From NCBI RefSeq assembly GCF_009765735.1, contig NZ_LMUW01000207.1, positions 207,751-271,750 on the forward strand: a DNA stretch of 64,000 bases, in the 5' to 3' direction. Below the pieces are notes generated by a model. That model was not told the DNA's origin and did no database searches. It saw only the letters and a program-made list of their open reading frames with translations. Positions 42,891 through 51,845 of this stretch are shown here, in pieces (positions within the stretch are counted from its first letter, which is position 1; each line of letters opens with the position of its first letter). The position numbers and the translations under genes are program-made. This DNA is from Xenophilus sp. L33 (GTDB lineage Bacteria > Pseudomonadota > Gammaproteobacteria > Burkholderiales > Burkholderiaceae_C).

Positions 42891-45700
42891 GGCGGATTGG
42901 CCCGCCGTCGTGCCCGAACCCGCAGCACCACCGCCGCCGCCGACCGACTGTGCAAAGACACCCGCTGCGGCTCCGCCATAGGTAAGGATGGTGGCGTTGT
43001 TGTCGCGTTGACCTGGCCTCCGACGCCAGACGATCCGGTCTCCGTGCTGCCGCCAATAGTCAGCTTCTCCGAGAACTTGCCACCCGATCCACTGGCCGTG
43101 CCACCGGTGGCCAGGCCACCACCACCGCCGACGCTCTGCGCGAAGATGCCATTGGCACTGTCGCCCATGGTCATGATGTTGCCTTCGTTCGTCACGGTCA
43201 CGGTGCCTCCTTGTGAGCCCTTGCCGCCCAGTCCGCCGAGACTCACAGTCGAGGTCCCACCCGCGTCGCTGCTGCCGAGGAATCTCGTGTCGCCCTTGCC
43301 GAAGCCTCCCGATCCACCCCCGCCACCGACGCTCTGCGCGAAGATCGCGTTGGCACTGTCGCCCAGGGTCCAGATGAATGAACTGGCGCTGTTGTCCACC
43401 GTCACCGAGCCAGCGGTGCCGCCTTCGCCGCCAGAGCCGCCCAGTGCCACGGTGATGTCCAGAGTCGAACCCTTGCCGGCGCTAGCACTCGCGCTCAAAG
43501 CGCTGGAGTCGCCCCCATTGCCGCCTCCTCCCGCGATGCTCTGCGCCACGATCCCGTGCGCGCCAGCGCCCGCCGTCACGATCACGCCGTTGTTGGCCGC
43601 GCTGACATTGCCGCTGCTGCCGCCGTCGCCGCCGCTACCGCCGATGCTGGCATTCAGTGACACCGAGGGGATGGCATTGGTGGCCACGAACTGGAAGGCA
43701 TCGGACTTGCTGACGCCCCCGTTACCGCCGCCGCCCGCGATGCTCTGGGACAAGAGACCCCAGGCATCGGACCCGTTGGTCAGGACTTCGCCATTGTTCG
43801 TGCCGGTGACGTCGCCGGCATTGCCGCCGGAGCCGCCAGAGCCGCCGACCGCGACGTTGACGTTCAGTTGCGCGCTGGTCGTGAGTGCTTGCGCGGACCC
43901 GCCATCGCCGCCTCCGCCGCCCACAGCCTGCGCCACCATGCCCTTGGCATGCGCGCCCGACGTGCTGATGATTCCTTCGTTGAGGATCGAGACTTGCGCA
44001 GTACCCGGCGACCCGGCATCGCCGCCACTGCCTCCGCTCCCGCCGACCACATAGGCGACCGGTCCGACTGCCGTGCCGCTGGCAGATCCGCCCGTACCGC
44101 CTCCGCCGCCGATGCTCTGCGCGATCAGCGCGCTGGAGAGTTCGCCCAGGGTCGAGATGATGAATCCCGCCTGGGCCGGTGAGTTGCCGTTGGCGGCCAC
44201 GCCGTTGCTGACCGAGACCGTGCCGCTGTCGCCGCCGGACTCGCCCTTGCCGCCCAGTCCGATCGTGCCGAGAATGGCCCCGACCTGCACCGATCCGCCC
44301 GCGCCGCCACCGCCGCCCACGCTCTGTGCTGCGACGCCGATCGACTCGTCGCCGGCAGTCGAGATGACCGATGTCGGCCAACCCACTCCCTGCTGCTCCT
44401 GCATGCCGATGACGATGTTGCCGCCGTTCCCGCCAACACCGCCGTTACCGGCCTTGGCGTAGAACATACCTCCAGCGCCGGGGCCATTCCCGCCGGAGCC
44501 GCCGATGCTTTGCGCCAGAACGCCGGCGGCCGCGTAGCCGATGGTCGAGACGTTCGTTTCAGTCATCCCGATGCCGACGTTTCCGCCGGAGCCCGCCGCA
44601 CCGCCCGCACCGGCCTTGCCCGAGCCCCCGTCACCCGAACCTCCGGCGCCGCCCGCGGCGCCCAGGCTCTGCGCCTGGATGCCGGCAGCCAGAACGGCCG
44701 CTGTCGCGGTGTTACCCGACGCATCGATCGGAATGACCGCGCCGGTGGCTGCGGTCGGCGCGCCCGTTGCGATGATCGTCGGCGAGGACCCGCTGGCGCT
44801 GCCCGTGACGATCGTGATCTGTCCGCCACTGCCGCCGGCCCCTCCTTTGCCGCCGATGCCTTCCCCGGCATTCGAGTACGCACCATAGCCACCTCCGCCG
44901 GCGCCACCCTGACTTGTGGCCAGCACTCCCGCTCCCGCAGAAATCACGCTGCCCTGCGTCAGCGTGTAGTTGACCGCTCCGCCCGCTCCGCCGGTTGCGC
45001 CGCTGGGACCGGTCTGGGTGCCGTCGCCTTGCGCGCCATCGCTTCCCAGCGGCTGAGCGGCAGCGCCGCCGTTGGCCGTCAGCGCGATCGCGGTGGTGCC
45101 CGGCGTGCCACCGTTCCAGCCGATCGAACTGTTGATCGTGGCGCTTTGCGTCATCTGCACGCCGGCGCTGTTGCCGCCGCTGCCTGGATGGCCAGGCATG
45201 CCGTCCTCATTGCTCATCTTGCCCGCGGTGCCGTCGACGCCACCATTGCTGATCAACTGCACCGCTGCGCCGGCGGTGCTGTTGCTGTTGATGGCCGAGC
45301 CGGCGCTTTCAGTGAACGAGACCTGGCCGGCAGTACCGCCGATGCCGCCGTCACCGGTCGGATCGCCGCCATTGGCGCCGCTGCCTCCAGCGCCGCCGAT
45401 GCTCGACAGCGACACTGAGGGATTCGCGCCATTGCCGCCGACCACGCTGCCAGCGGGCAATACCAGTGACAGGCCGGTGGCCGGCCCGCCCGGCAGGCCG
45501 CTGCCGTCTGCCGGCGTTGTACCCGTGGTGCTTTCCGAGATGGGCAGCGTGTTGGACTGGGCATGCACGACGCCTGCGAACATCGCCACGGCACTGCAAG
45601 TCGCAGCCGCGAAGGAGAGCGCCAGGAGGCGACACAGGGGACGAAGCGGCGAAGCCGGAGAAAGGCTCAAAGGCGAGGCTGAGTTTGACTTGGTGTTCAT
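42887..45700 (-). CDS. Autotransporter, N-terminal passenger half (ends after frameshift)
   Basis: 937 codons from ATG 45700; ATG 45730 is also possible. A signal peptide (LCRLLALSFAAATCSAVAMF, cleavage after VHAQ) is followed by a low-complexity Gly/Ala/Ser-rich passenger with dozens of GxxAQSVGGGGGxGG units. The frame goes wrong near 43001: after VGGQVNAT it reads into TTPPSLPMAEP, while the expected NNATILTYGG continues in the frame of the downstream half. A single missing base explains it. Rejoined, the protein has about 2040 residues. The C-terminal 40 or so residues of this ORF are out-of-frame text. Confidence 0.88.
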   Translation of the reverse strand: MNTKSNSASPLSLSPASPLRPLCRLLALSFAAATCSAVAMFAGVVHAQSNTLPISESTTGTTPADGSGLPGGPATGLSLVLPAGSVVGGNGANPSVSLSSIGGAGGSGANGGDPTGDGGIGGTAGQVSFTESAGSAINSNSTAGAAVQLISNGGVDGTAGKMSNEDGMPGHPGSGGNSAGVQMTQSATINSSIGWNGGTPGTTAIALTANGGAAAQPLGSDGAQGDGTQTGPSGATGGAGGAVNYTLTQGSVISAGAGVLATSQGGAGGGGYGAYSNAGEGIGGKGGAGGSGGQITIVTGSASGSSPTIIATGAPTAATGAVIPIDASGNTATAAVLAAGIQAQSLGAAGGAGGSGDGGSGKAGAGGAAGSGGNVGIGMTETNVSTIGYAAAGVLAQSIGGSGGNGPGAGGMFYAKAGNGGVGGNGGNIVIGMQEQQGVGWPTSVISTAGDESIGVAAQSVGGGGGAGGSVQVGAILGTIGLGGKGESGGDSGTVSVSNGVAANGNSPAQAGFIISTLGELSSALIAQSIGGGGGTGGSASGTAVGPVAYVVGGSGGSGGDAGSPGTAQVSILNEGIISTSGAHAKGMVAQAVGGGGGDGGSAQALTTSAQLNVNVAVGGSGGSGGNAGDVTGTNNGEVLTNGSDAWGLLSQSIAGGGGNGGVSKSDAFQFVATNAIPSVSLNASIGGSGGDGGSSGNVSAANNGVIVTAGAGAHGIVAQSIAGGGGNGGDSSALSASASAGKGSTLDITVALGGSGGEGGTAGSVTVDNSASSFIWTLGDSANAIFAQSVGGGGGSGGFGKGDTRFLGSSDAGGTSTVSLGGLGGKGSQGGTVTVTNEGNIMTMGDSANGIFAQSVGGGGGLATGGTASGSGGKFSEKLTIGGSTETGSSGVGGQVNATTTPPSLPMAEPQRVSLHSRSAAAVVLRVRARRRANPP

Positions 45701-45958
45701 GGCGGTGCTCTGGGAGTTGATGCGATACATGGCTGGCATGTCCCGAAGAGCCATGAATGAAAAGCGCATGCATGCCTCTTGGGCCGCGACTGTCGCTGCG
45801 CGCACGCGTTTCAACAAATACCGACTCGCTATCTACCTATAAGCTGCACCGATAGCCCTGGTTTTGCGCAGACATGCCTCGAGCGAAAGCGACCAAGTGA
45901 GCAAGCGGCGCATGTCACGGGTATATTGCTTGCGGCGCCGCACGCCTCTTGCCCCTCG

Positions 45959-46903
45959 TTGGAGTCGACCATCAACCTTCGTCATCTGCGTTACTTCGTC
46001 AAGATCGTCGAAGCGGGCAGCTTCTCGCGCGCAGCCACGACCATCTTTGTCGCTCAACCTGCCCTCAGCCAGCAGATCGCCGAACTCGAAGAGGAACTTG
46101 GCGTCACGCTGCTCCATCGCAGCGCGCGAGGTGTACGCCCCACCGCTGCAGGAGACGCGTTGATGCGGGAGGCGATATCGATCTTGCGGCAGATCGAAAA
46201 GCTGCCGGACATCGTTCGTTTCACAGACGGAGAAGTCGCGGGCTCGGTCAGCCTGGGGATGTCCTCGACGCTCGCCTCATTTCTCGCGGGTGCTTTCATG
46301 AAGGCCTGCCAGACGGCTCTTCCGACGGTGAACCTGAGCCTCGCGACGGGGGACAGCGCCACCTTGAGCGCCCGTGTGCTTGCAGAGACGCTCGATTTGG
46401 CGATCCTGTTTGGCAACGAGACACGCTCGACACCGGGCCTGGTCCGCACCCCGCTGTTTCGCCAGCGCCTCTACCTGCTCGAACAACGGCGCGCGTCCAA
46501 GGCACCGAAGACCGTGTCGATTGCGCAACTTTCCAAGACGCCATTGATCTTGCCGAGCCTGCCGAACCCGACTCGCTCGTTGATCGATAGCTTTTTTGCA
46601 GAGGCAGGATCTGCACCGATCATTGCGGCCGAAGCTAACACCTTGCCCGACATCCTCTCGGCGGTGCAATCAGGCATGGGGGCCGCGATCGCTCCCATCG
46701 GCGATCTATCCGCTACACAAGCTTCTGGTCGTTTCAGCGCCACACCGATCGAACCCGCGATCCATCAGACCGTGTATGTCGTTTTTTCCGATGGAGCTGC
46801 GCTGACCCGCGCGGGCGAAGGGGTGCGCGAATTGCTCGGCAGCTTCATCCATGCCTTCGTAAAGGAGCACTCACCGCCCGGAATGGAATCGGTGCGAAGC
46901 TGA
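45959..46903 (+). CDS. LysR family transcriptional regulator
   Basis: About 314 residues from TTG 45959. The N-terminal winged helix starts INLRHLRYFVKIVEAGSFSR, then TIFVAQPALSQQIAELEEEL; the effector domain covers about residues 95-300. In relatives the first residue of NLRHLRYF is preceded by the start Met, and GGAG sits correctly spaced before it. Here that codon (45971) is ATC, so either ATC is used, TTG 45959 is the start, or the start was mutated. It lies 165 bases upstream of the AtuA-DUF4387 cluster on the same strand and is its likely regulator. The autotransporter is divergent. Confidence 0.88.
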   Translation: MESTINLRHLRYFVKIVEAGSFSRAATTIFVAQPALSQQIAELEEELGVTLLHRSARGVRPTAAGDALMREAISILRQIEKLPDIVRFTDGEVAGSVSLGMSSTLASFLAGAFMKACQTALPTVNLSLATGDSATLSARVLAETLDLAILFGNETRSTPGLVRTPLFRQRLYLLEQRRASKAPKTVSIAQLSKTPLILPSLPNPTRSLIDSFFAEAGSAPIIAAEANTLPDILSAVQSGMGAAIAPIGDLSATQASGRFSATPIEPAIHQTVYVVFSDGAALTRAGEGVRELLGSFIHAFVKEHSPPGMESVRS

Positions 46904-47068
46904 CACTTAGGCCAGGCCTTGTTGGTACTCAAGCAAGGCGGAGCTATATCCGGCGACTATAGGTCCATATCGAGACCGTATTTTTCAAGCGACTCCAGCG
47001 CGTTCACAGTTCGACTCCTCAAAGGAATGCGCGGTCATTCTGCTGCGCAAATCATCAAGGAGTTGTTT

Positions 47069-49150
47069 GTGGCCAAGCTTGTCTATCGTGTCGTTTCCGC
47101 TTGCGGAGCGTTGGGTTATGGATTTCCGAGGGAGTCGCTTCAAGAATCGCTCAAGGGGCGCATCGACGCGATCATTTCAGATGCCGGATCGATGGATGCC
47201 GGCCCCTACTATCTCGGCACGGGCGAGGAGTACTTCGAGCGCGAGGCGGTGAAAGCCGACTACCGCCATATGGTCGAGGCAGGGCTTTCGACCGGCGCCC
47301 CTGTCATTCTCGGCAGCTGCGGCATGGCCGGCGGCAATCGCAATCTCGACTGGATGCTCGAGGTGGCCAAGGAAGTCTTCGCCGAGCTGAAGGTCAAGGA
47401 TGCCAAGGTCGCGGTGATCCGCTCCGAAATCGATCCTGAAGTCATCATCCGCGAGCTGCGCCAGGACGCGCTGCGCACCACCGGCGTGGGCCCGGAGCTT
47501 AGCGAAGAAGCCCTTCGCGAAAGCACGATCGTGGGCCAGATGGGCATCCATCCGCTGATCACCGCACTCGAGAGCGGCGCTCAATACATCTTCGCCGGCC
47601 GCGCCTGCGACATTGCCCTGTTCGCGTCCGACATGATCCGTCGCGGCATAGACGCTGGCATCGCCTACCACGTGGGCCACGTGCTCGAATGCGGCGCGCT
47701 GGCATGCGACCCGGGCTCGCCATCCGACTGCCTGGTGGCCGAGGTCTACGACGACAATTCGGCGGTCTTCATCGCGCCCGAAATCGGCCGTCGCTGCACG
47801 CCGTACTCGATCGCCGCGCATTCGCTGTACGAGGAGAGCCATCCGCAGCTGCAGTTCTACCCCGAAGGCATCCTGGTGATGGACCAGACCGAGTTCTTCG
47901 CGCGCGATTCGCGTACCACCGGTATTCGAAACAGCAAGTTCGTTCACGCTGCCAAGCCCTGGCCGTGGAGCATCAAGCTCGAAGGCGCGCGTCGCCTCGG
48001 CAAGCGCCGTGTGTCGCTGATTCACATCGACGCCGCCGACCTGTCGAAGATTCCGGCCGACGTTCTGGTCTACGGCCGCAATGGCGTGCAGTCGCGCGCG
48101 GTGGAAGGCGACGAACGCGAGCTCGGCATCATCGTGGAGACCAGCGCCAAGACCCTCGAGGATGCCGAGACGCTGGCCAGCCTCTTGACTCACTACCTGA
48201 TTCACTACGGCTACCCGGGGCGCAAAGCGACGGCCGGCAACATCGCCTATCCACCGTCGCCCAACCTGGTGAGCTTCCAGCGCGAGGACGGCCTGTACGG
48301 AGCGATCGTGCCCAGCGGCACCCGCGATCCGGTCTTCTTCGCCAACTACAAGAAGGTCAAGGCAGCGGTGATCAAGCTCATCGAGACGGAGTTCCCAGAC
48401 GCGCTCGCCGCCGCCGACTATCGAATCATCGATGCAGACGCCGAGCATCCGGCGGTGCTGCTGCGCACCATCGACAACGATTCCGAACGACTGGCCACGC
48501 GCCATGCCGAAGAGGTCGAGGCGATCGTGCGTGTCGCCAAGCCGCTGCCTTCATCGCATCTGCACCTCGATGCCGCCGATGCCTATGCCTGGTCGCTGTA
48601 CCACCTGCTGCTGAACGAGGAGCTGATCAAGAAGACGCTCTTCCCGATCACCTACTTTCGCGCCGAGGGCGCGGACTGGGTCAAGGAAGGCAGCGAGCGG
48701 CCGCGCTACTTCGACATCGGCATCACCGGCTACAACGGCAACGTCGACGACCGCACCTTGTCGCTGATCGCCGATGCGCCGCCACAGGGCGCGGCTCATG
48801 GCGCGCAGCGGCTGCTAGACATGGCTGTGGTGATCCGCAGCAAGGATGCAGGCATCAACCGCCTGACCTTCGACATCGTCTTCAACTCCGCCGCGGACTA
48901 CGAGACGGCGCTGCGCTCGAACGTCTTCTACAAGGACAGCGTCGCTGACATCCTGCAGCTCGATCCGGAACGGGTCGTCGGCAGTTTCTTCGTCGACACC
49001 TGCAACGCCATCAAGATTTCGATCGATCGGCCGAACATCTCGGCATCGCCGGACGAACGCGACGTCTTCGGAGCGCAGCAGCAGTCGAGGATCGAGCGGC
49101 TCGAGATCCCGGTGTACGCGCATCCGCTGGCGCGGGCATCCGCCCTGTGA
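47069..49150 (+). CDS. AtuA-family (DUF1446) protein fused to a DUF4387 domain
   Basis: 693 residues from GTG 47069, which follows AAGGAG at ideal spacing. Residues about 1-450 are the AtuA (acyclic terpene utilization) fold: SACGALGYGFPRESLQ, DAGSMDAGPYYLGTG, ILGSCGMAGGNRNLDWML and IFAGRACDIALFASD. Residues about 580-690 match the separate small gene at 53209: MAVVIRSKDAGINRLTFDIV aligns with LATVLRSKNAGPFQITLDII, and DERDVFGAQQQ with FDRDVYGAQQH. AtuA proteins act in acyclic terpene and related acid degradation, with unclear chemistry. Its two domains appear as two genes downstream, a fusion/fission pair that suggests the domains work together. Confidence 0.88.
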   Translation: MAKLVYRVVSACGALGYGFPRESLQESLKGRIDAIISDAGSMDAGPYYLGTGEEYFEREAVKADYRHMVEAGLSTGAPVILGSCGMAGGNRNLDWMLEVAKEVFAELKVKDAKVAVIRSEIDPEVIIRELRQDALRTTGVGPELSEEALRESTIVGQMGIHPLITALESGAQYIFAGRACDIALFASDMIRRGIDAGIAYHVGHVLECGALACDPGSPSDCLVAEVYDDNSAVFIAPEIGRRCTPYSIAAHSLYEESHPQLQFYPEGILVMDQTEFFARDSRTTGIRNSKFVHAAKPWPWSIKLEGARRLGKRRVSLIHIDAADLSKIPADVLVYGRNGVQSRAVEGDERELGIIVETSAKTLEDAETLASLLTHYLIHYGYPGRKATAGNIAYPPSPNLVSFQREDGLYGAIVPSGTRDPVFFANYKKVKAAVIKLIETEFPDALAAADYRIIDADAEHPAVLLRTIDNDSERLATRHAEEVEAIVRVAKPLPSSHLHLDAADAYAWSLYHLLLNEELIKKTLFPITYFRAEGADWVKEGSERPRYFDIGITGYNGNVDDRTLSLIADAPPQGAAHGAQRLLDMAVVIRSKDAGINRLTFDIVFNSAADYETALRSNVFYKDSVADILQLDPERVVGSFFVDTCNAIKISIDRPNISASPDERDVFGAQQQSRIERLEIPVYAHPLARASAL

Positions 49151-49178
49151 AGCGCATCGAACACCATTGGAGAATGCA

Positions 49179-50831
49179 ATGACAAGAACCGTCATCGAAC
49201 ATGTGCTCTCGCGCTTGCGCGAGATCGGCGTCGACGCCGTCTTCGGCGTCCCCGGCGACTATTCCTTCGCCGTCAGCGATGCCGTCTGCAACGATCCAGG
49301 CCTGCGCTGGGTCGGCTGCTGCAACGAGCTCAATGCAGCCTATGCGGCTGATGGCTACGCACGCATCAAGGGTGTCGCGGCACTCAGCACGACCTACGGC
49401 GTTGGCGAACTGAGCGCCATCAATGGCGTCGCCGGCGCCTATGCGGAGCACCTGCCTGTCTTCCATCTGGTCGGCACGCCGAGCATGGCAACCCAAGCGG
49501 CGCGCGCCCTCATGCACCATACCCTTGGCAATGGCGAGTACGACCTCTATCGCCGCATGAGCGAGCCCGTGGTCTGCGCGCAGGCGGTCATGACCCCGCA
49601 GAACGTGGTCTATGAGACTGAGCGGCTGATCGCCGAGGCGATGCATCATCGGCGGCCGGTCTACATGGCCTTTCCATCCGACCTCGCTGTGATGCCGGTG
49701 GCCGGCCAAGCCCAGCCGATCGAGTCCGCGCGCAGTGATCCCGCCGCGCTCGAGGCGGCAGCCGAAGCGATCCTGGCATCTCTCAGCGCAGCCGATAGCG
49801 CCTGTGTGCTGCCGGGCATTCTGGTGGCGCGCACCGGCTCGCGCGCTGCGATGCAGGCGCTGATCGACGCCTCGGGTCTGCCTTTCGCCACCATGTTCAT
49901 GGCCAAGTCGGTGCTCGACGAGCAACAGCCGGCCTACGTCGGCATGTACGACGGCGCGCTGATGACTCCCTCGGTACGCGAATTCGTTGAGGGTGCCGAA
50001 CGGGTGCTGGTCGTGGGCTCTCCGATGACCGACTTCAACACCGGCGCCTTCACGGCCCGCCTCGATCCTGGGCACACCATCACGATCGGCCACCATCACA
50101 CGCAGGTGGAAGGGCGCATCTATGCGAATGTCGAGATGGGCGAGTTGCTCGAACTTCTGTCTAGAAAGACGCCCAAGCGCAATTGGCCACGCAAACCCGC
50201 GAATTCCGCCGAGGCCACAAACTCGCCAACAGGACGCGGCGGCGATCCGATCTCGGTCGACGCGCTCTACCCGCGCTGGGCACATTTCATTCGTGCCGAA
50301 GACCTGGTGGTGGCCGAGACCGGCACGGTCTCGATGGGCCTGGGTTTTGCGCATCTGCCGAGCGAGGCCAGGTTTCACAACCAGACCTTGTGGGGCTCGA
50401 TCGGTTGGGCCACGCCAGCGGCCTTCGGGGTCGCCGTTGCCGCGCCGGAACGGCGCGTGGTGCTGCTGACCGGTGAGGGTTCGCACCAGCTTACGGTACA
50501 GGAACTTGGTCAGTTTGGCCGCCTCGGCATGAAGCCGGTGGTCTTCGTGCTCAATAATTCGGGCTATCTGATCGAACGGCTGCTCAACAAGGAGCCCGCC
50601 ATCTCCTATAACGACGTCGCGTCCTGGCGCTATACCGAGCTGCCGCATGCGCTCGGCTGCGACGGCTGGATGACGGCCCGGGTCAGCACCTGCGGAGAGC
50701 TCGACGACGCCCTGGCCGCTGCGGCCACGGCCGACTGCGGCGTCTACATCGAGGTGGTCACCGATACCTATGCCGCGTCTCCGCTCGCGCGCAAACTCGG
50801 CGACGGTCTGAAGGCACTGAGGAAGGGGTAA
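49179..50831 (+). CDS. Thiamine-diphosphate 2-oxoacid decarboxylase (PDC/IPDC-like)
   Basis: 550 residues, the usual length of pyruvate/indolepyruvate/2-oxoacid decarboxylases. FGVPGDYSFAVSDAV and CNELNAAYAADGYAR hold the cofactor-activating Glu. LMHHTLGNGEYDLYRR near residue 112 carries the His-His proton relay of this family. The C-terminal ThDP-Mg motif reads LTGEGSHQLTVQELGQFGRL followed by NNSGYLIE; most relatives have GDG, so Asp is Glu here. ATG 49179 follows GGAGA. It should decarboxylate a branched or aromatic 2-oxoacid to the aldehyde. It sits between AtuA-type genes, a context not typical of the family. Confidence 0.9.
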   Translation: MTRTVIEHVLSRLREIGVDAVFGVPGDYSFAVSDAVCNDPGLRWVGCCNELNAAYAADGYARIKGVAALSTTYGVGELSAINGVAGAYAEHLPVFHLVGTPSMATQAARALMHHTLGNGEYDLYRRMSEPVVCAQAVMTPQNVVYETERLIAEAMHHRRPVYMAFPSDLAVMPVAGQAQPIESARSDPAALEAAAEAILASLSAADSACVLPGILVARTGSRAAMQALIDASGLPFATMFMAKSVLDEQQPAYVGMYDGALMTPSVREFVEGAERVLVVGSPMTDFNTGAFTARLDPGHTITIGHHHTQVEGRIYANVEMGELLELLSRKTPKRNWPRKPANSAEATNSPTGRGGDPISVDALYPRWAHFIRAEDLVVAETGTVSMGLGFAHLPSEARFHNQTLWGSIGWATPAAFGVAVAAPERRVVLLTGEGSHQLTVQELGQFGRLGMKPVVFVLNNSGYLIERLLNKEPAISYNDVASWRYTELPHALGCDGWMTARVSTCGELDDALAAAATADCGVYIEVVTDTYAASPLARKLGDGLKALRKG

Positions 50832-50834
50832 TTC

Positions 50835-51833
50835 GTGCGCCGACCACCACTGTTGCGCTGGATACTGGCCTGCTTCGCGGCAGCGTGGTTGCCCCTGGCA
50901 AGCGCAGGGGGTGTCGAAAGCGCCTTTCCGGACAAGCCGATCAAGTTGATCGTCGCCTTCGCGCCGGGCACCGGCAGCGACACGCTGGCTCGCATCATGG
51001 CGGCATCGATGGGCTCGCTTCTCGGGCAGCCCATCATCACCGATAACCGCTCGGGTGTGGGCGGCGTGATGGGCACCGAGCAAGGCGCTCGTGCACAGGC
51101 GGACGGGTACACGCTGACCCTCGCCACGACCAGCACCTTGCTGACCAACCCGGCACTCAACGCCAAGGTGCGTTACCGCGCGCTTCGTGACTTCACTCCT
51201 CTGGCCGGGCTCGCGCGCACCTCATTCCTGCTGCTGACGGCCAACACCCAGGACGCACCGCACGATGCCGCAGAGCTGATCCGGCGCCTGCAGCAGCAAT
51301 CGCAGGAAAAAGGCGCATCCTTCGGGTCGGCCGGCGTCGGCACTGTCACGCACCTGGCCTGCGAATACATGCTTCAGCAGGCCGGCGTCAAGGCGGTCCA
51401 CGTCCCCTACCGTGGCAGCACCGCTGCGCTCACGGATGTCGCCGGCGGACAATTGCTGTTCGGCTGCGACACACCGATCGCAGCGCTGCCGTTGATCCGC
51501 GCCGGCAAGTTGCGCGCGCTGGCCGTCGCCGCTCCCGAGCGGCTCTCAGCGCTGCCAGAGGTGCCGACGGCCGCCCAGGCCGGTCTGCCCAAGTGGCAGA
51601 TGAGCGCGTGGTGGGGCCTGGTCGCGCCGGCGGGTACGCCGCCTGCCGTCGTGGCCCGACTCTCAGATGCGGCGACGAGCGCATTGGCCACGCCACAGGT
51701 CAAAGCACAACTGGCCAGTCAGCAGCTCGATGCCCTGAACCTGCCAGCAGCGGGATTCAGCGAGCTCATTCGAGCGGAAGAGCCCTTCTGGACCGGCTTC
51801 GCCCGCCAGACGGGCATCCAGCTCGATTTCTGA
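50835..51833 (+). CDS. Tripartite tricarboxylate transporter receptor, Bug family
   Basis: 332 residues from GTG 50835, three bases after the decarboxylase stop. A signal peptide (LRWILACFAAAWLPLASAGG) precedes FPDKPIKLIVAFAPGTGSDTLAR, the Bug ligand loop with PGTGSD. GASFGSAGVGTVTHLACEYM and HVPYRGSTAALTDVAGGQ follow. It is embedded in the AtuA/decarboxylase operon, so it probably captures the substrate of that pathway. The next gene starts 12 bases later. Confidence 0.93.
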   Translation: MRRPPLLRWILACFAAAWLPLASAGGVESAFPDKPIKLIVAFAPGTGSDTLARIMAASMGSLLGQPIITDNRSGVGGVMGTEQGARAQADGYTLTLATTSTLLTNPALNAKVRYRALRDFTPLAGLARTSFLLLTANTQDAPHDAAELIRRLQQQSQEKGASFGSAGVGTVTHLACEYMLQQAGVKAVHVPYRGSTAALTDVAGGQLLFGCDTPIAALPLIRAGKLRALAVAAPERLSALPEVPTAAQAGLPKWQMSAWWGLVAPAGTPPAVVARLSDAATSALATPQVKAQLASQQLDALNLPAAGFSELIRAEEPFWTGFARQTGIQLDF

Positions 51834-51845
51834 AGGAGTCAATCG

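Noticed and set aside
41000..45300. Repetitive GC-rich stretch that could be mistaken for a CRISPR array or tandem DNA repeat
   Set aside because: The periodic units are protein-level glycine-rich AQSVGGGGG repeats of variable length inside the autotransporter; there are no equal spacers.
47177..48505. 442-codon minus-strand frame
   Set aside because: Opposite the AtuA-DUF4387 fusion gene; composition is that of an antisense frame.
49011..51083. 690-codon open frame on the minus strand
   Set aside because: Opposite the decarboxylase and AtuA genes, with no recognisable family; shadow of codon bias.
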